Assembly: GCF_001888165.1 (NCBI RefSeq)
Contig: NZ_CP015455.1
Location: 1,358,001-1,422,000 of the forward strand
DNA length: 64,000 nt
Reading direction: 5' to 3'
Source: Syntrophotalea acetylenica
Lineage (GTDB): Bacteria > Desulfobacterota > Desulfuromonadia > Desulfuromonadales > Syntrophotaleaceae
In this document: positions 51,379 through 60,183 of the stretch, piece by piece
How positions within the stretch are numbered: the stretch's first letter is position 1
Layout: each line of letters starts with the position of its first letter
The notes under the pieces: generated by a model
Database searches by the model: none
What the model was told of the DNA's origin: nothing
What the model saw: only the letters and a program-made list of their open reading frames with translations
Position numbers and translations under genes: made by a program

Positions 51379-51624
51379 ATGTCAAAAGAGGGTTTTGCCT
51401 TGCAACGACACCAGGAATACGCTCAGAGTCTCAGGGAAATGTACTTCAGGCTCGGACAGATGGCGGGCGAATTGACCCCCGTCTACGGCAAACCCTCGGC
51501 CTATTATGCCAGAAAAGCCCAGGATGCCATAGAGCGCCTGGGAGACATGCTGGGCGAGGCCCTGTACGCCGAGCATCCCGAACTCGAGAACGATGAAACG
51601 GGGCTCCTGTATACCCGTCCCTGA
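51379..51624 (+). CDS. Small protein of unknown function
   Basis: This 81-residue, mostly helical protein begins MSKEGFALQRHQEYAQSLRE and includes KPSAYYARKAQDAIERLGDM. No family recognised. ATG 51379 has caggggg upstream; the longer frame from 51313 lacks a site. It lies between divergent mlaA-operon genes and a reductase gene, and could be in an operon with the latter (150 bp gap). Confidence 0.6.
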   Translation: MSKEGFALQRHQEYAQSLREMYFRLGQMAGELTPVYGKPSAYYARKAQDAIERLGDMLGEALYAEHPELENDETGLLYTRP

Positions 51625-51774
51625 CCCTGTCCGCAGCCTTTCTCCGGGCCTCTTTCCAAGTCCTGTCTCTTGACCTTTGCCTTTGGCTGGAGCATATTGG
51701 GGCATCCGACACGTCCCGGCGGCGTCGTTTTGTGCGTTGCCCGCCCGTCAACTTTCAAGCCAAGGATATGCCTG

Positions 51775-53115
51775 ATGCCAGACTTTTCCGCTATCGACTA
51801 TCAGACCTTCAAGATCAACGGTGTCTACCGCCAGGGCGGGGACGGCGCCCTGATGGTGCGGGCCAAGCTTCCCGGCGGGTTGTTTTCCGCGCCGCAGGCC
51901 GAAGCGCTCTGCTCCGTGGCGGAGGATTTTGGCGGCGGCAAGCTGCATCTGACCTGTCGGGGCAATATCGAGGTTCACGGCTTGCGCGGCGAGCAGTTGC
52001 CGACGGTGCAGCGGCGCTACCAGGCGGTGGGACTGACCACCCGGGGCGCCTGCGGCGGGGCGGTGCGCGGCGTTGCCTGCGCGCTGGACGGTGGGGAGAG
52101 CTCTGCGCGCATCCAGCTGCTGGTCAGGCGGCTGCACGCACATTTCACCGGCAATCCGCATTTCGAGGGATTGCCCAAAAAGTTCAAGCTGGCCGTGGAG
52201 AACGGCTATTGCGGCGCCCGGCATTTGTGCCAGGACCTGGCCATGGTGTATCTGGGCCGCGATGCGGGGAGGGATCTGTGTGACGTCTGGGTGGCCGGCG
52301 GCCTGGGACGGCAGCCCCGGGAAGGTTTTCTGCTGGCGGGGAGGGTTCCCTTCGAGCGCCTGATTCCGCTTGTGGAGGGCGTGATCCGGGTGTACATGCA
52401 GCATGCTCCGGCAGGTAAACGGCTCAAGCACCTGCTGACCGATATCGGCGAAGCCGAATTTCGCGCCCTGCTGGCCCGTGAGACAGACGGCACGACGCCT
52501 TGCCCCGTCGCCAGCCCATTTGACGACGCCCTTGGCGAACTGGCGTGCCCCGGCACCCGCGGCTGGATCGCGGTACCGGTGCCGGCGGGGCGGCTCGCGG
52601 CCGCCGATCTGCGCCGGATCGCCACTATCGCCGCCACAAACGGGGACGGCTGGCTGGCCGTCAGCCGTGACCAGGATGTGCTGGTTTCGGTGGCGGCGGA
52701 CAGCGACGGCGCGGCGCTGCGGGAGGCACTGCAAAACGCCGGACTGCTGCGGCCTGGCACGGGGTTGCGCTGCCGCGTCTGTCCCGGCAGTGCGGTCTGC
52801 CCCAAAGGGCTGGTGCCGACCCGCGAGCTGGCAGCGCAGCTGAACGAATGTTTCCCGGATTCCGGGCGCGATCTGGAATGGGCGGTGTGCGGTTGTTCCA
52901 ACAGCTGTTCGGGGCCGCAGCTGGCCGATATCGGCATCGTCGGGGCGCGCAAGGCGACCGGCGGCAGGCCGGCCCTGTTCGATCTGTACCGGCGTACCGG
53001 CGAAGGCTTCGGCACGGCGGTCGCGACAGGGCTCACCCTGGAGGAACTGTTGACGGCGGTCGGGCAGCTGCTGCACCCCGTGACGAAGGAGTGCTGCCAG
53101 CAGGTCGAACCCTGA
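51775..53115 (+). CDS. Nitrite/sulfite reductase-like sirohaem protein
   Basis: This 446-residue protein of the NirA/CysI-type family has two half-domains: GGLFSAPQAEALCSVAEDFG and LHLTCRGNIEVHGL, then PKKFKLAVENGYCGARHLCQ. Cysteine ligands for the [4Fe-4S]-sirohaem site are visible as CPGSAVCPKG (C-x5-C, about residue 333) and CSNSCSGPQ (C-x3-C, about residue 376). It is shorter than the assimilatory enzymes and has no adjacent partner genes, so the substrate is open: nitrite, sulfite, or precorrin as in CobG. ATG 51775 follows aagga. Confidence 0.85.
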   Translation: MPDFSAIDYQTFKINGVYRQGGDGALMVRAKLPGGLFSAPQAEALCSVAEDFGGGKLHLTCRGNIEVHGLRGEQLPTVQRRYQAVGLTTRGACGGAVRGVACALDGGESSARIQLLVRRLHAHFTGNPHFEGLPKKFKLAVENGYCGARHLCQDLAMVYLGRDAGRDLCDVWVAGGLGRQPREGFLLAGRVPFERLIPLVEGVIRVYMQHAPAGKRLKHLLTDIGEAEFRALLARETDGTTPCPVASPFDDALGELACPGTRGWIAVPVPAGRLAAADLRRIATIAATNGDGWLAVSRDQDVLVSVAADSDGAALREALQNAGLLRPGTGLRCRVCPGSAVCPKGLVPTRELAAQLNECFPDSGRDLEWAVCGCSNSCSGPQLADIGIVGARKATGGRPALFDLYRRTGEGFGTAVATGLTLEELLTAVGQLLHPVTKECCQQVEP

Positions 53116-53133
53116 TTTTATCGCGGAGATTGG

Positions 53134-53472
53134 CTATTCCCACAGGCGGATCAAATCGGTAGATTTTCTTATCCCGGAACCATGCCATAGCGTAACCAGC
53201 CCTAAACAGTTGTCGTCAATATGGTACACCAGACAGTATTTTGCAGGGCCAGAAGAAAAATAAAGTTCTCTCAATACGACTTTTTCCCCCAAAATGATAT
53301 ATGGGGCAAGAGAGCCGACCTCATTGTTCTCAAAAATTCTTTTTTCAGCCTGCCCGACGTCTTTAAGGAATACGCCTGCTATCTCTGGTCTATAACGGCC
53401 GGCAAGGTTTCTGGCGTATTCGCGAACCTTTCCCTTGTACTCGAGTGAGCGCTTAAGAGGGCGTGGGCTCAT
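53134..53472 (-). CDS. RelE/ParE-like toxin
   Basis: This 112-residue protein, MSPRPLKRSLEYKGKVREYA, contains LKDVGQAEKRIFENNEVGSL, ELYFSSGPAKYCLVYHIDDN and LGLVTLWHGSGIRKS, resembling RelE/ParE toxins that pair with RHH proteins. It starts 20 bp before the end of the antitoxin gene. Catalytic residues are not certain. Confidence 0.7.
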   Translation of the reverse strand: MSPRPLKRSLEYKGKVREYARNLAGRYRPEIAGVFLKDVGQAEKRIFENNEVGSLAPYIILGEKVVLRELYFSSGPAKYCLVYHIDDNCLGLVTLWHGSGIRKSTDLIRLWE

Positions 53473-53728
53473 TATTGATATCTTTCATGATTTCATCAAA
53501 AAAGTCATCCTCCTCGGTCACAATTTCGCCCAGACCTGATTTAAGCTCAACCCATCCCCTCTCAACAGACTTAATGAAATTCATTTGATCCAAAAACTCT
53601 TTGGCGTATTTGCGAAAGGAATATCGCAGGATTTCCTGCTCGGAGCGCCCTTGCGCCTCGGCCATAAACTTAAGAGTTGCTTCGTCAGAGTTGTCGAGTC
53701 TCAGATTAATTTGCTTCTCCATCGCCAT
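53453..53728 (-). CDS. Ribbon-helix-helix antitoxin
   Basis: This 91-residue protein, MAMEKQINLRLDNSDEATLK, has the helix FMAEAQGRSEQEILRYSFRK and an acidic tail (EEDDFFDEIMKDINNEPTPS). ATG 53728 fits the RHH start; the frame from 53758 adds 10 residues. This is the only toxin-antitoxin pair outside the 26-37.6 kb island, and no E element lies near it. Confidence 0.75.
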   Translation of the reverse strand: MAMEKQINLRLDNSDEATLKFMAEAQGRSEQEILRYSFRKYAKEFLDQMNFIKSVERGWVELKSGLGEIVTEEDDFFDEIMKDINNEPTPS

Positions 53729-53832
53729 AGTTAAACCTCCGGATATTGATGCTATCAATATATATCGTTATGTGGCAAAACGCCAATACCCAATGGAGGC
53801 CTTCAGGCAGCATGTCACCCCGGCTTTTCAGG

Positions 53833-55968
53833 TCAGGAATCAAGCAGCCGCGCCAGTTGCTCCGGGGTGTTGGCCGGCGGCAGGCAGGTGCGGCCGCGGC
53901 ACAGGTAGGCGGTGGCCTTGCCGTCGAGCATGACCTTGTCCCTGGCCATGGGGGTGGTTTCGGACAGGGCAGCATCATCGGGACGCTGCCACAGGATCAT
54001 CAGCCGGGGACGGAATCCGCGGCGCGCTTCTTTGAGCATGGCGAGACCGTCCGGATCGTCGGCGGGGGCCGCGATTACCAGGATTTCCCGTTCCGACAGG
54101 GCCACATCCAGCGCCATCAGCAACTGACTGCAGCCGGTCGGTGTCTCCTTCCATGCCCGGGAAGAGGCCTGCAGTAGCTGTTCGGCCTGTTCTTCGAGGG
54201 CCGCGTCGCCGGTCATGGCGCCGAGGCGCAGAAACGCCATGGCGGCCATGGCATTGCCGGAAGGCATGGCGCCATCGTGCAGGGTGCGTTTGCGCACCAG
54301 CACCTGCTCCGCATCGCTGCCGGTGTCATGGAAAAGTCCTTCCGCGCTGCCGAACAGTTGCCGCATGTCGCCGGCAAGGCCCAGCGCCTCGGCCAGATAG
54401 CGGGTCTGGAATCCGGCCTGGTAGAGTTCGATCAGGCCCAGAATCAGCGCCGCGTAATCCTCCAGGAAAGCCGGAATACCGGCCTGTCCCCTGCGCCACC
54501 GCCGCAGCAGGCGTCCCTGTGTGTCGCGCATGTTTTCCAGAATGAAATCGGCCGCTTTCCCTGCCGCCCTCAGATATTCGGGATGCCCCAGCAAGGCGGT
54601 GGTACGGGCCATCGCGGCGATGGTCAGGCCGTTCCACGAGGTCAGCAGCTTGTCGTCGCGGTGCGGCCGGACGCGCTGGCCGCGGCCTTCGAGCAGCTTG
54701 CGCCGCCCATCCTCCAGGACCGGGGCAAGTTCCTCCACGCTGACGCCGAACCACTGCGCCCAGGCTTTCAGGTCCATTTCGAGGCGCGGGATGTTGCTCC
54801 CCTCGAAGTTTCCTTCTTCGGATATTTCGTAGCAGTTGCAGAAAATGGTGGCCTGCTCGTGCCCCAGAACCTCCTCTACCTGGGCGGTGGTCCAGAGGTA
54901 GTAGGTTCCCTCGGCGCCTTCACTGTCGGCGTCCTCGCCAGAGCAGAAACCGCCCTCGGGCAGCGCCAGGTCGCGCAGCACATAGGTCATGGTCTGGTCG
55001 GCAAGGGTGGCGAAGAAGGGATCCGCCGTGCTCTGGAAAGCGTCCAGCGCCGCCAGGGTCAGCAGCGCCTGATCGTAGAGCATCTTTTCGAAGTGGGGCA
55101 CCCGCCAGTAGGCATCGACGCTGTAGCGGTGCAGTCCGAAACCGATATGGTCGTAGATACCGCCGAGGCGGATGCGCTGCAGCGTGTTGACAACCATGGC
55201 GGTGGCGTCTTCCAGTTCGAATCGCGCGCCAATGTGACACAGCAGGGAGAGATTGTGGGGCATGGGAAATTTCGGTGCTTTGCCGAAGCCGCCGCGCTCT
55301 TCGTCAAAGGTCTCCCGAAAGTGGTCGAAGGCCTGCTGAAGGGGCGCCTCGTCCAGCGGACCGCCAGTCTCCGCGGGCCTGGTTTCGAGACGCGTCAGCG
55401 CTTCGCCGAGAGCCTTGCCGGTCTGCAGCAGCTTGTCGGGGTCGGATTGCCACATGGATCCGATTTTGGTGAGGATGGAAATGATGCCGGGCATCCCGCC
55501 TCGCGCATTCCGCGGCATGTAGGTCGCGGCGTAGAACGGCACCTTGTCCGGACTGAGGAACACGTTCAAGGGCCAGCCTCCGCCGCCGGTGATCATCTGG
55601 CAGGCCGTCATGTAGAGGTTGTCGATGTCGGGCCGTTCTTCCCGATCCACCTTGACCGGCACGAAAAGCTTGTTGAGCACCTCGGCGACTTCGGCGTCCT
55701 CGAAGGACTCCTGCTCCATGACGTGGCACCAGTGACAGGTCGAATAGCCGATGGAAACCAGCAGCGGCTTGTTTTTTTGCCGTGCCAGATCGAAGGCTTC
55801 AGGCCCCCAGGGGTGCCAGTCGACCGGATTGGTGGCGTGCTGCAGAAGGTAGGGGCTGCTCTCGAAGATCAGGCGGTTGTACCGGTCGCCGCCGTCAGGC
55901 GGTAATTGGCTGGTGTCGATTTCCGAAAGGCGATTGACCAGAGTTTTCCTGTCCGGCGTGTTGTCCAT
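53833..55968 (-). CDS. DUF255 thioredoxin-like / six-hairpin protein (YyaL/SPATA20 family)
   Basis: This 711-residue protein opens with the conserved [20 protein letters not shown], then a thioredoxin-like domain with [14 protein letters not shown] (C-x2-C) and [17 protein letters not shown] glycosidase-like helical barrel follows: [31 protein letters not shown] and [14 protein letters not shown]. The family (yyaL in Bacillus, SPATA20 in animals) is widespread but has no assigned reaction. Length is normal for the family. Confidence 0.95.
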   Translation of the reverse strand: MDNTPDRKTLVNRLSEIDTSQLPPDGGDRYNRLIFESSPYLLQHATNPVDWHPWGPEAFDLARQKNKPLLVSIGYSTCHWCHVMEQESFEDAEVAEVLNKLFVPVKVDREERPDIDNLYMTACQMITGGGGWPLNVFLSPDKVPFYAATYMPRNARGGMPGIISILTKIGSMWQSDPDKLLQTGKALGEALTRLETRPAETGGPLDEAPLQQAFDHFRETFDEERGGFGKAPKFPMPHNLSLLCHIGARFELEDATAMVVNTLQRIRLGGIYDHIGFGLHRYSVDAYWRVPHFEKMLYDQALLTLAALDAFQSTADPFFATLADQTMTYVLRDLALPEGGFCSGEDADSEGAEGTYYLWTTAQVEEVLGHEQATIFCNCYEISEEGNFEGSNIPRLEMDLKAWAQWFGVSVEELAPVLEDGRRKLLEGRGQRVRPHRDDKLLTSWNGLTIAAMARTTALLGHPEYLRAAGKAADFILENMRDTQGRLLRRWRRGQAGIPAFLEDYAALILGLIELYQAGFQTRYLAEALGLAGDMRQLFGSAEGLFHDTGSDAEQVLVRKRTLHDGAMPSGNAMAAMAFLRLGAMTGDAALEEQAEQLLQASSRAWKETPTGCSQLLMALDVALSEREILVIAAPADDPDGLAMLKEARRGFRPRLMILWQRPDDAALSETTPMARDKVMLDGKATAYLCRGRTCLPPANTPEQLARLLDS

Positions 55969-56067
55969 GAAATCTCCTTGTCGGGATAAAAGGTTTTGTC
56001 AAGTTTATCAGTAAAGAAGCGGAGCGCAATTTCCGGCACCGGGACCTGCCGGTTTTGGCGGGCATGC

Positions 56068-56105
56068 AAAAAAGCCCCGTGGAGCAGGGTCTCCACGGGG
56101 CAAAA
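56068..56105 (-). terminator. Intrinsic terminator of the kamA operon
   Basis: On the minus strand gccccgtggag pairs perfectly with ctccacggggc around a 6-nt loop and is followed by T6. It ends the four-gene operon 59761-56127. Confidence 0.95.
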
Positions 56106-56126
56106 TCGTGCTGGCGGATCGCGGGG

Positions 56127-57209
56127 TCAGACGGCACGCACCATTGCATCTTCCAGCGGTTCCATGTCCGGTTGGGCGTTGCGGTAGGTATAGGAATCGC
56201 CCCGGTAGTTTTTCAGAAGTACCGTGTCGCCCAGTTGCTGCAGGTAATCGGGCAGCAGAGGGATCTTGCCGCCGCCGCCGGGGGCGTCGATGACGTAGGC
56301 CGGTACTGCCAGGCCGGAGGTGTGTCCCCGCAGGGCCTTTATCACTTCCAGTCCTTCCTCGACGGTGGTGCGGAAGTGTTCCGTGCCCTGCACCAGGTCG
56401 GCCTGGTAGATGTAGTAGGGCCGCACCCGGATGGCGAGCAGTTTCTGCATCAGGCGCTTCATCACCCGCGGATCGTCGTTGATGCCGCGCATCAGCACCG
56501 TCTGGTTGCCCAGCGGAATGCCGGCGTCGGCGAGGCGTGCGCAGGCTTTGGCGGAAGTCGGCGTGATCTCGTCCGGGTGGTTGAAATGAGTGTTGAGGTA
56601 CAGGGGGTGGTAGCGGCGCAGCAGCCGCACCAGGTTCGTGGTGATGCGCTGTGGCAGCACCACCGGCACCCGCGAACCGATGCGGATGATTTCCACACTC
56701 GGGATGCGGCGCAGCTGCTCCAGGATCTCTTCGAGGTTTTCGTCGCCCAGCAGCAGCGGATCGCCACCTGACAGGATCACGTCGCGAATTTGGGGGTTGG
56801 CGCGGATATAGTCGATGCCCGCGGCAATGGTCTCCCGGGTGACTCTCATATGCTCGCCGCCGACTTTGCGCTTGCGGGTGCAGAAGCGGCAATACATGGC
56901 GCATTCCGAGCAGACCATGAACAGCACCCGGTCGGGATAACGATGCACCAGGTTGGCCACCGGACTCTGCTCTTCTTCCGCCAGAGGGTCGGCACAGCAG
57001 ACGTGATCCTCGATTTCCAGTGCGGACGGAATGGCCTGCCGCCAGATGGGGTCGCCAACGGCGTGGATCAGGCCGAGATAATAAGGGTTGACCCGCATCG
57101 GATAACGCTCCACGACCGCTTCGAGGGGGGCCGGATCGATGCCGTAACGGCGCAGCAGGGCGCCGGGGCTGGTCACGCTTGCCTGCAATATTTTTTGCCA
57201 GGTTTCCAT
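56127..57209 (-). CDS. kamA: KamA-family radical SAM lysine 2,3-aminomutase-like protein
   Basis: This 360-residue radical-SAM, PLP-dependent enzyme has the cluster motif CAMYCRFCTRKR (C-x3-C-x2-C), DVILSGGDPLLL, RIGSRVPVVLPQRIT, THFNHPDEITP, LGNQTVLMRGINDD and YIYQADLVQGTEHFRT, as in lysine 2,3-aminomutase. It may make beta-lysine from lysine, although EF-P-type EpmB or other aminomutases share these motifs. It is shorter than clostridial KamA at the C-terminus. ATG 57209 is preferred over GTG 57221. It is the last gene of an operon with a GNAT and two ATP-grasp ligases. Confidence 0.85.
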   Translation of the reverse strand: METWQKILQASVTSPGALLRRYGIDPAPLEAVVERYPMRVNPYYLGLIHAVGDPIWRQAIPSALEIEDHVCCADPLAEEEQSPVANLVHRYPDRVLFMVCSECAMYCRFCTRKRKVGGEHMRVTRETIAAGIDYIRANPQIRDVILSGGDPLLLGDENLEEILEQLRRIPSVEIIRIGSRVPVVLPQRITTNLVRLLRRYHPLYLNTHFNHPDEITPTSAKACARLADAGIPLGNQTVLMRGINDDPRVMKRLMQKLLAIRVRPYYIYQADLVQGTEHFRTTVEEGLEVIKALRGHTSGLAVPAYVIDAPGGGGKIPLLPDYLQQLGDTVLLKNYRGDSYTYRNAQPDMEPLEDAMVRAV

Positions 57210-57239
57210 GGATGGTCTCACGACAGGAAAGATGTTGGT

Positions 57240-57722
57240 TTACAGATCAGGTGTTTGGTCCAATCGTTTGACAAAGGTGATGCGATCATCGCCGGGGCTG
57301 TAAAAATCCCGTATGCGGGATTCCTCCACGTATCCGGCCTGGCGGTAGAATCTCCGGGTGCGCTCATAACCTCCCTGGGAGGAGGTCTCCAGGCAGACGA
57401 GCCGGCCGCCGTGTTGCCGAGCGTATTCCTCAACCTGCGCCATCAGGCGTCTGCCGACGCCTCGGCATTGCGCCTCGGGGCACACCGCGATCCAGTACAG
57501 GGTGACGTTGCCGTCGGCCAGAGGGGTGGGACCGTACAGCACGTAGCCCTGGACGTCGCCGTCGGTCTGCGCCACCGCGACCCGATAGTCGATCTGGGCG
57601 GGGTCGTCCAGGACGATGGCCAGAAGTTCCATGGCGCAGGCGACCTCTGCCTCGGTAAAGGCGCCGGTACTGCGCAGGATGCGCTGCAGGTGCGGCAGGT
57701 CTGCAATTGTCAGGTCACGCAT
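57240..57722 (-). CDS. GNAT-family N-acetyltransferase
   Basis: This 160-residue protein, MRDLTIADLPHLQRILRSTG, contains VTLYWIAVCPEAQCRGVGRR (acetyl-CoA loop Q-x-x-G-x-G), LVCLETSSQGGYERTRRFYR and GYVEESRIRDFYSPGDDRI. It overlaps the ATP-grasp gene by 8 bp and precedes kamA by 30 bp, so it is co-translated. In methanogens an aminomutase/acetyltransferase pair makes N-epsilon-acetyl-beta-lysine; this enzyme is smaller than that acetyltransferase, so the analogy is only suggestive. Confidence 0.85.
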   Translation of the reverse strand: MRDLTIADLPHLQRILRSTGAFTEAEVACAMELLAIVLDDPAQIDYRVAVAQTDGDVQGYVLYGPTPLADGNVTLYWIAVCPEAQCRGVGRRLMAQVEEYARQHGGRLVCLETSSQGGYERTRRFYRQAGYVEESRIRDFYSPGDDRITFVKRLDQTPDL

Positions 57723-58725
57723 GACTCGGCTCCTTGCGTTGTATGGCCATCTGCACGATGCGTTCGATGAGCGCCGGGTAGGGGATTTCCGCGGTTTTGG
57801 CGGCTCTGGCCAGCCCGGCATCGGAGCAGATATCGGGATTGGCGTTGACTTCCAGGATGTAGGGTATGCCGTCGCGCAGGCGGATATCGACCCGGGCGTA
57901 ATCACGGCATTCCAGGATTTTGCAGGCGCGCAGCGCCACATCCCGCACCAGCATTTCTTCCCGCGTGCGCAGCGGCGCCGGGCACACCGGCCGGGTGCGG
58001 GCGAACTCTATGCTGGACTCCAGCCATTTGCCGTCATAACTGACGATGGGGTGGGGCAGGCCCTCCTCGAAGACGATTTCGGAAATCGGCAGCACCTCCA
58101 GGCGCCGGTCGCCCAGCACCGCCGCATTCAGCTCGCGGCCGTCGATGAATTCCTCGATCAGGGCTTCCTGGCGGTAGGTCTCGTGGATGAACCGCACCCG
58201 CTCGCGCAGGGCCCTGTCCGAGCCGACAACACTGTCGCTGGTGATGCCGAGGGAGGCGTCTTCAGCGCGCGGTTTGACGATCAGCGGAAACGCCATGTCA
58301 TGGGAGCGCAGCAGGTGCTGGCCCGGCCGGGCCACCGTGTATCCGGGCGTGGGCAGGTGGTAACGGAGCAGCAGATCCTTGGTGCGGACCTTGTCCTGGG
58401 TAAGGCCCAGGCTAAGGGGTGTGGAGCCGGTATAAGGCAGGCGCAGCAACTCGAACAGCGAGGCTACATGCATCTCCTGACGGCTTTCCCCCCAGAAGCC
58501 CTCACAGAGATTGAACGCCACCGCGGGCGACAACCGCCGAAGCGCGTCGACGAAACTGGCCGGATCCGGCCCCAGGGCCACCAGATGCGCGTCGTAGCCC
58601 CGGCTTTTCAAAGCCCGGGCCACTTCGGCGGCTTCCTTTTCCGCCCCCTGCTCGGAGATCAGGTCGGCGTCGCAGCCCTTAGCCGGCCGTGACGGCGCGC
58701 GATTGAAACAGACAGCTACTCTCAT
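57715..58725 (-). CDS. D-Ala-D-Ala-ligase-like ATP-grasp protein (second of two)
   Basis: This 336-residue ATP-grasp ligase has PAVAFNLCEGFWGESRQEMH, LPYTGSTPLSLGLTQDKVRT, FPLIVKPRAEDASLGITSDS, EALIEEFIDGRELNAAVLGD and the metal site YARVDIRLRDGIPYILEVNANPD (in two parts). It joins a carboxylate to an amine through an acyl phosphate. No mur or ddl partner genes lie nearby. Its start overlaps the end of the other ATP-grasp gene by 47 bp, unusually long, supporting coupled expression. Confidence 0.85.
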   Translation of the reverse strand: MRVAVCFNRAPSRPAKGCDADLISEQGAEKEAAEVARALKSRGYDAHLVALGPDPASFVDALRRLSPAVAFNLCEGFWGESRQEMHVASLFELLRLPYTGSTPLSLGLTQDKVRTKDLLLRYHLPTPGYTVARPGQHLLRSHDMAFPLIVKPRAEDASLGITSDSVVGSDRALRERVRFIHETYRQEALIEEFIDGRELNAAVLGDRRLEVLPISEIVFEEGLPHPIVSYDGKWLESSIEFARTRPVCPAPLRTREEMLVRDVALRACKILECRDYARVDIRLRDGIPYILEVNANPDICSDAGLARAAKTAEIPYPALIERIVQMAIQRKEPSHA

Positions 58726-59761
58726 GGTGATTTCCCGTAAGGTTCAGGCGTTTGACGGCGGCATCCACGACGGCCAGGATCAGGTCCGTATAAGACAGAC
58801 CGGCGGCGCGCGCGGCTTTGGGAAAACAACTGTTCTGTTCCGGGCGCGGCAGGATGCCCGGCAGGGGATTCAGCTCGATGATGTGGGGGCGGCCGTGTTG
58901 ATCGAGGCGCACATCGATGCGGCACCAGTCCCGGCATCCCAGCACCCGGAAGGCGCGGCGACACAGATCTTCGATGGCTTGCTGCAAGGCCGGTTCGAGC
59001 CGCGCCGGGCAGGTGAAGATCCGCAGCGGATCGTCCTCACGGTCCCAGATCCATTTGGCTTCGTAGGAATAGATGGGGTTGACGCCGGCCGGCAGGGCCT
59101 CGAAATTGATTTCGACAGCCGGCAGCACACGCAGATCCGCGCCGTTGCCCAGCACCGCCACGGTAAACTCCCTGCCGGGCAAAAATTCCTCGATCAGCGC
59201 CGGCTGACGATAAACTTCCAGCACCTGGCGCACCTGCCGCAACAGGGCTTTGCGGTCGCGAACCAGCGAGGCGTCGGGCACGCCTTTACTGGAGCCTTCG
59301 AGGATCGGCTTGACCATCTGCGGATAGCGCAGGCGGGCAGGCACCTGGTCCACGGCGGTAACCGTCGTGAAGCGTGGCGTGGCGATGCCGTGACAGGACA
59401 GGATTTCCTTGGTGCGGCGCTTGTCCAGACAGATGCCGAGAGTCACCGGATCGCTGCCGGTGTAGGCCAGGCCCAGCATGTCGAGCATGGCGGGCATCTG
59501 TGCTTCGCGGCTGGCGCCGAGGAGGCCCTCGGCCATGTTGAATACCAGGTCGGGTTTCAGCCTGCGCAGGTTGTCGAAAGCATCGAGATCGGCCTCCACC
59601 AGCGAAACCCGGTGCGCGCTCGCCAAGGCGTCCCGCACCGCTTCGATGGTGTGGATGTCGTCCCATTCGGCGTACAGATCGTCAACGGCGGAAGGAGGGT
59701 CGTCGGCGGAAGATACAGCGGTACGGTCAGCCTTCAGGTTGAAGGCGAGAGCGATATGCAT
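58679..59761 (-). CDS. D-Ala-D-Ala-ligase-like ATP-grasp protein (first of two)
   Basis: This 360-residue protein begins MHIALAFNLKADRTAVSSAD and contains PDLVFNMAEGLLGASREAQM, LAYTGSDPVTLGICLDKRRT, PQMVKPILEGSSKGVPDASL, PALIEEFLPGREFTVAVLGN and WCRIDVRLDQHGRPHIIELN. It is a diverged paralogue of the downstream ligase. Its ATG at 59761 has aaggggtt upstream, which is the right arm of an 11-bp inverted repeat in the leader. Substrates are unknown; two ligases plus an aminomutase suggest assembly of a small peptide-like compound. Confidence 0.85.
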   Translation of the reverse strand: MHIALAFNLKADRTAVSSADDPPSAVDDLYAEWDDIHTIEAVRDALASAHRVSLVEADLDAFDNLRRLKPDLVFNMAEGLLGASREAQMPAMLDMLGLAYTGSDPVTLGICLDKRRTKEILSCHGIATPRFTTVTAVDQVPARLRYPQMVKPILEGSSKGVPDASLVRDRKALLRQVRQVLEVYRQPALIEEFLPGREFTVAVLGNGADLRVLPAVEINFEALPAGVNPIYSYEAKWIWDREDDPLRIFTCPARLEPALQQAIEDLCRRAFRVLGCRDWCRIDVRLDQHGRPHIIELNPLPGILPRPEQNSCFPKAARAAGLSYTDLILAVVDAAVKRLNLTGNHHESSCLFQSRAVTAG

Positions 59762-59764
59762 GAC

Positions 59765-59865
59765 TGGAACCCCTTTTTAAAAGCCACGTGCGAAAAAAGC
59801 CCCCGAGGGGGATGCCGTTTTTCAGGGGCGGGGTGCCTGGCGGCGGGCGGCGATAAAAAGGGGTT
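59765..59865 (-). promoter_or_regulatory. Leader with anti-Shine-Dalgarno arm and terminator-like hairpin
   Basis: In the minus-strand transcript aaccccttttt (59865-59855) is exactly complementary to aaaaaggggtt (59778-59768), which contains the ribosome-binding site of the 59761 gene. Between them a gcccccgaggggg-type hairpin (59799-59813) is followed by a run of T residues (59798-59793) like a terminator. No known riboswitch class was recognised. The layout suggests control of translation or attenuation. Confidence 0.55.
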
Positions 59866-59921
59866 GCTTTTTATGTCGTTCGTCTGCTGTTCCCACCCTG
59901 AAACGGCGAATAATGGTTTGC

Positions 59922-59950
59922 TATATACTCCTGGCACATGGGGCTGTCAA
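59922..59950 (-). promoter_or_regulatory. Promoter of the ATP-grasp/kamA operon
   Basis: Minus-strand TTGACA (59950-59945) and TATATA (59927-59922) with a 17-bp spacer predict a start near 59915 and a leader of about 155 nt. Confidence 0.75.
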
Positions 59951-60109
59951 CTGGAAAAATGCTCTCTTTCAAGCTATTGAAAATAATAGGGAAAATCAGT
60001 TTCATGGGCGAATACCGCGGGGATTTCACAATGCGGCCGAAAACTTCCCGGCGTTTGCGCCGAAACGGTTTCGCATGCCCGGCATTTGCCGTGCAATGGG
60101 GCTTGCGTC

Positions 60110-60138
60110 TTGACAAACCGTCCAGCCGTTACTACATT
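60110..60138 (+). promoter_or_regulatory. Sigma-70-type promoter of htpG
   Basis: TTGACA (60110-60115) and TACATT (60133-60138) with a 17-bp spacer lie 46 bp before the htpG ATG. No clear sigma-32 or CIRCE-type site was seen. Confidence 0.65.
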
Positions 60139-60183
60139 CTGCGCACCAGACATCCTGAATTTTACAAGGAGGAATGACGAGTT

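Noticed and set aside
54277-55905. 542-codon plus-strand frame opposite the DUF255 gene
   Set aside because: A shadow frame; the minus strand carries the conserved SSPYLLQH and CHWCH motifs.
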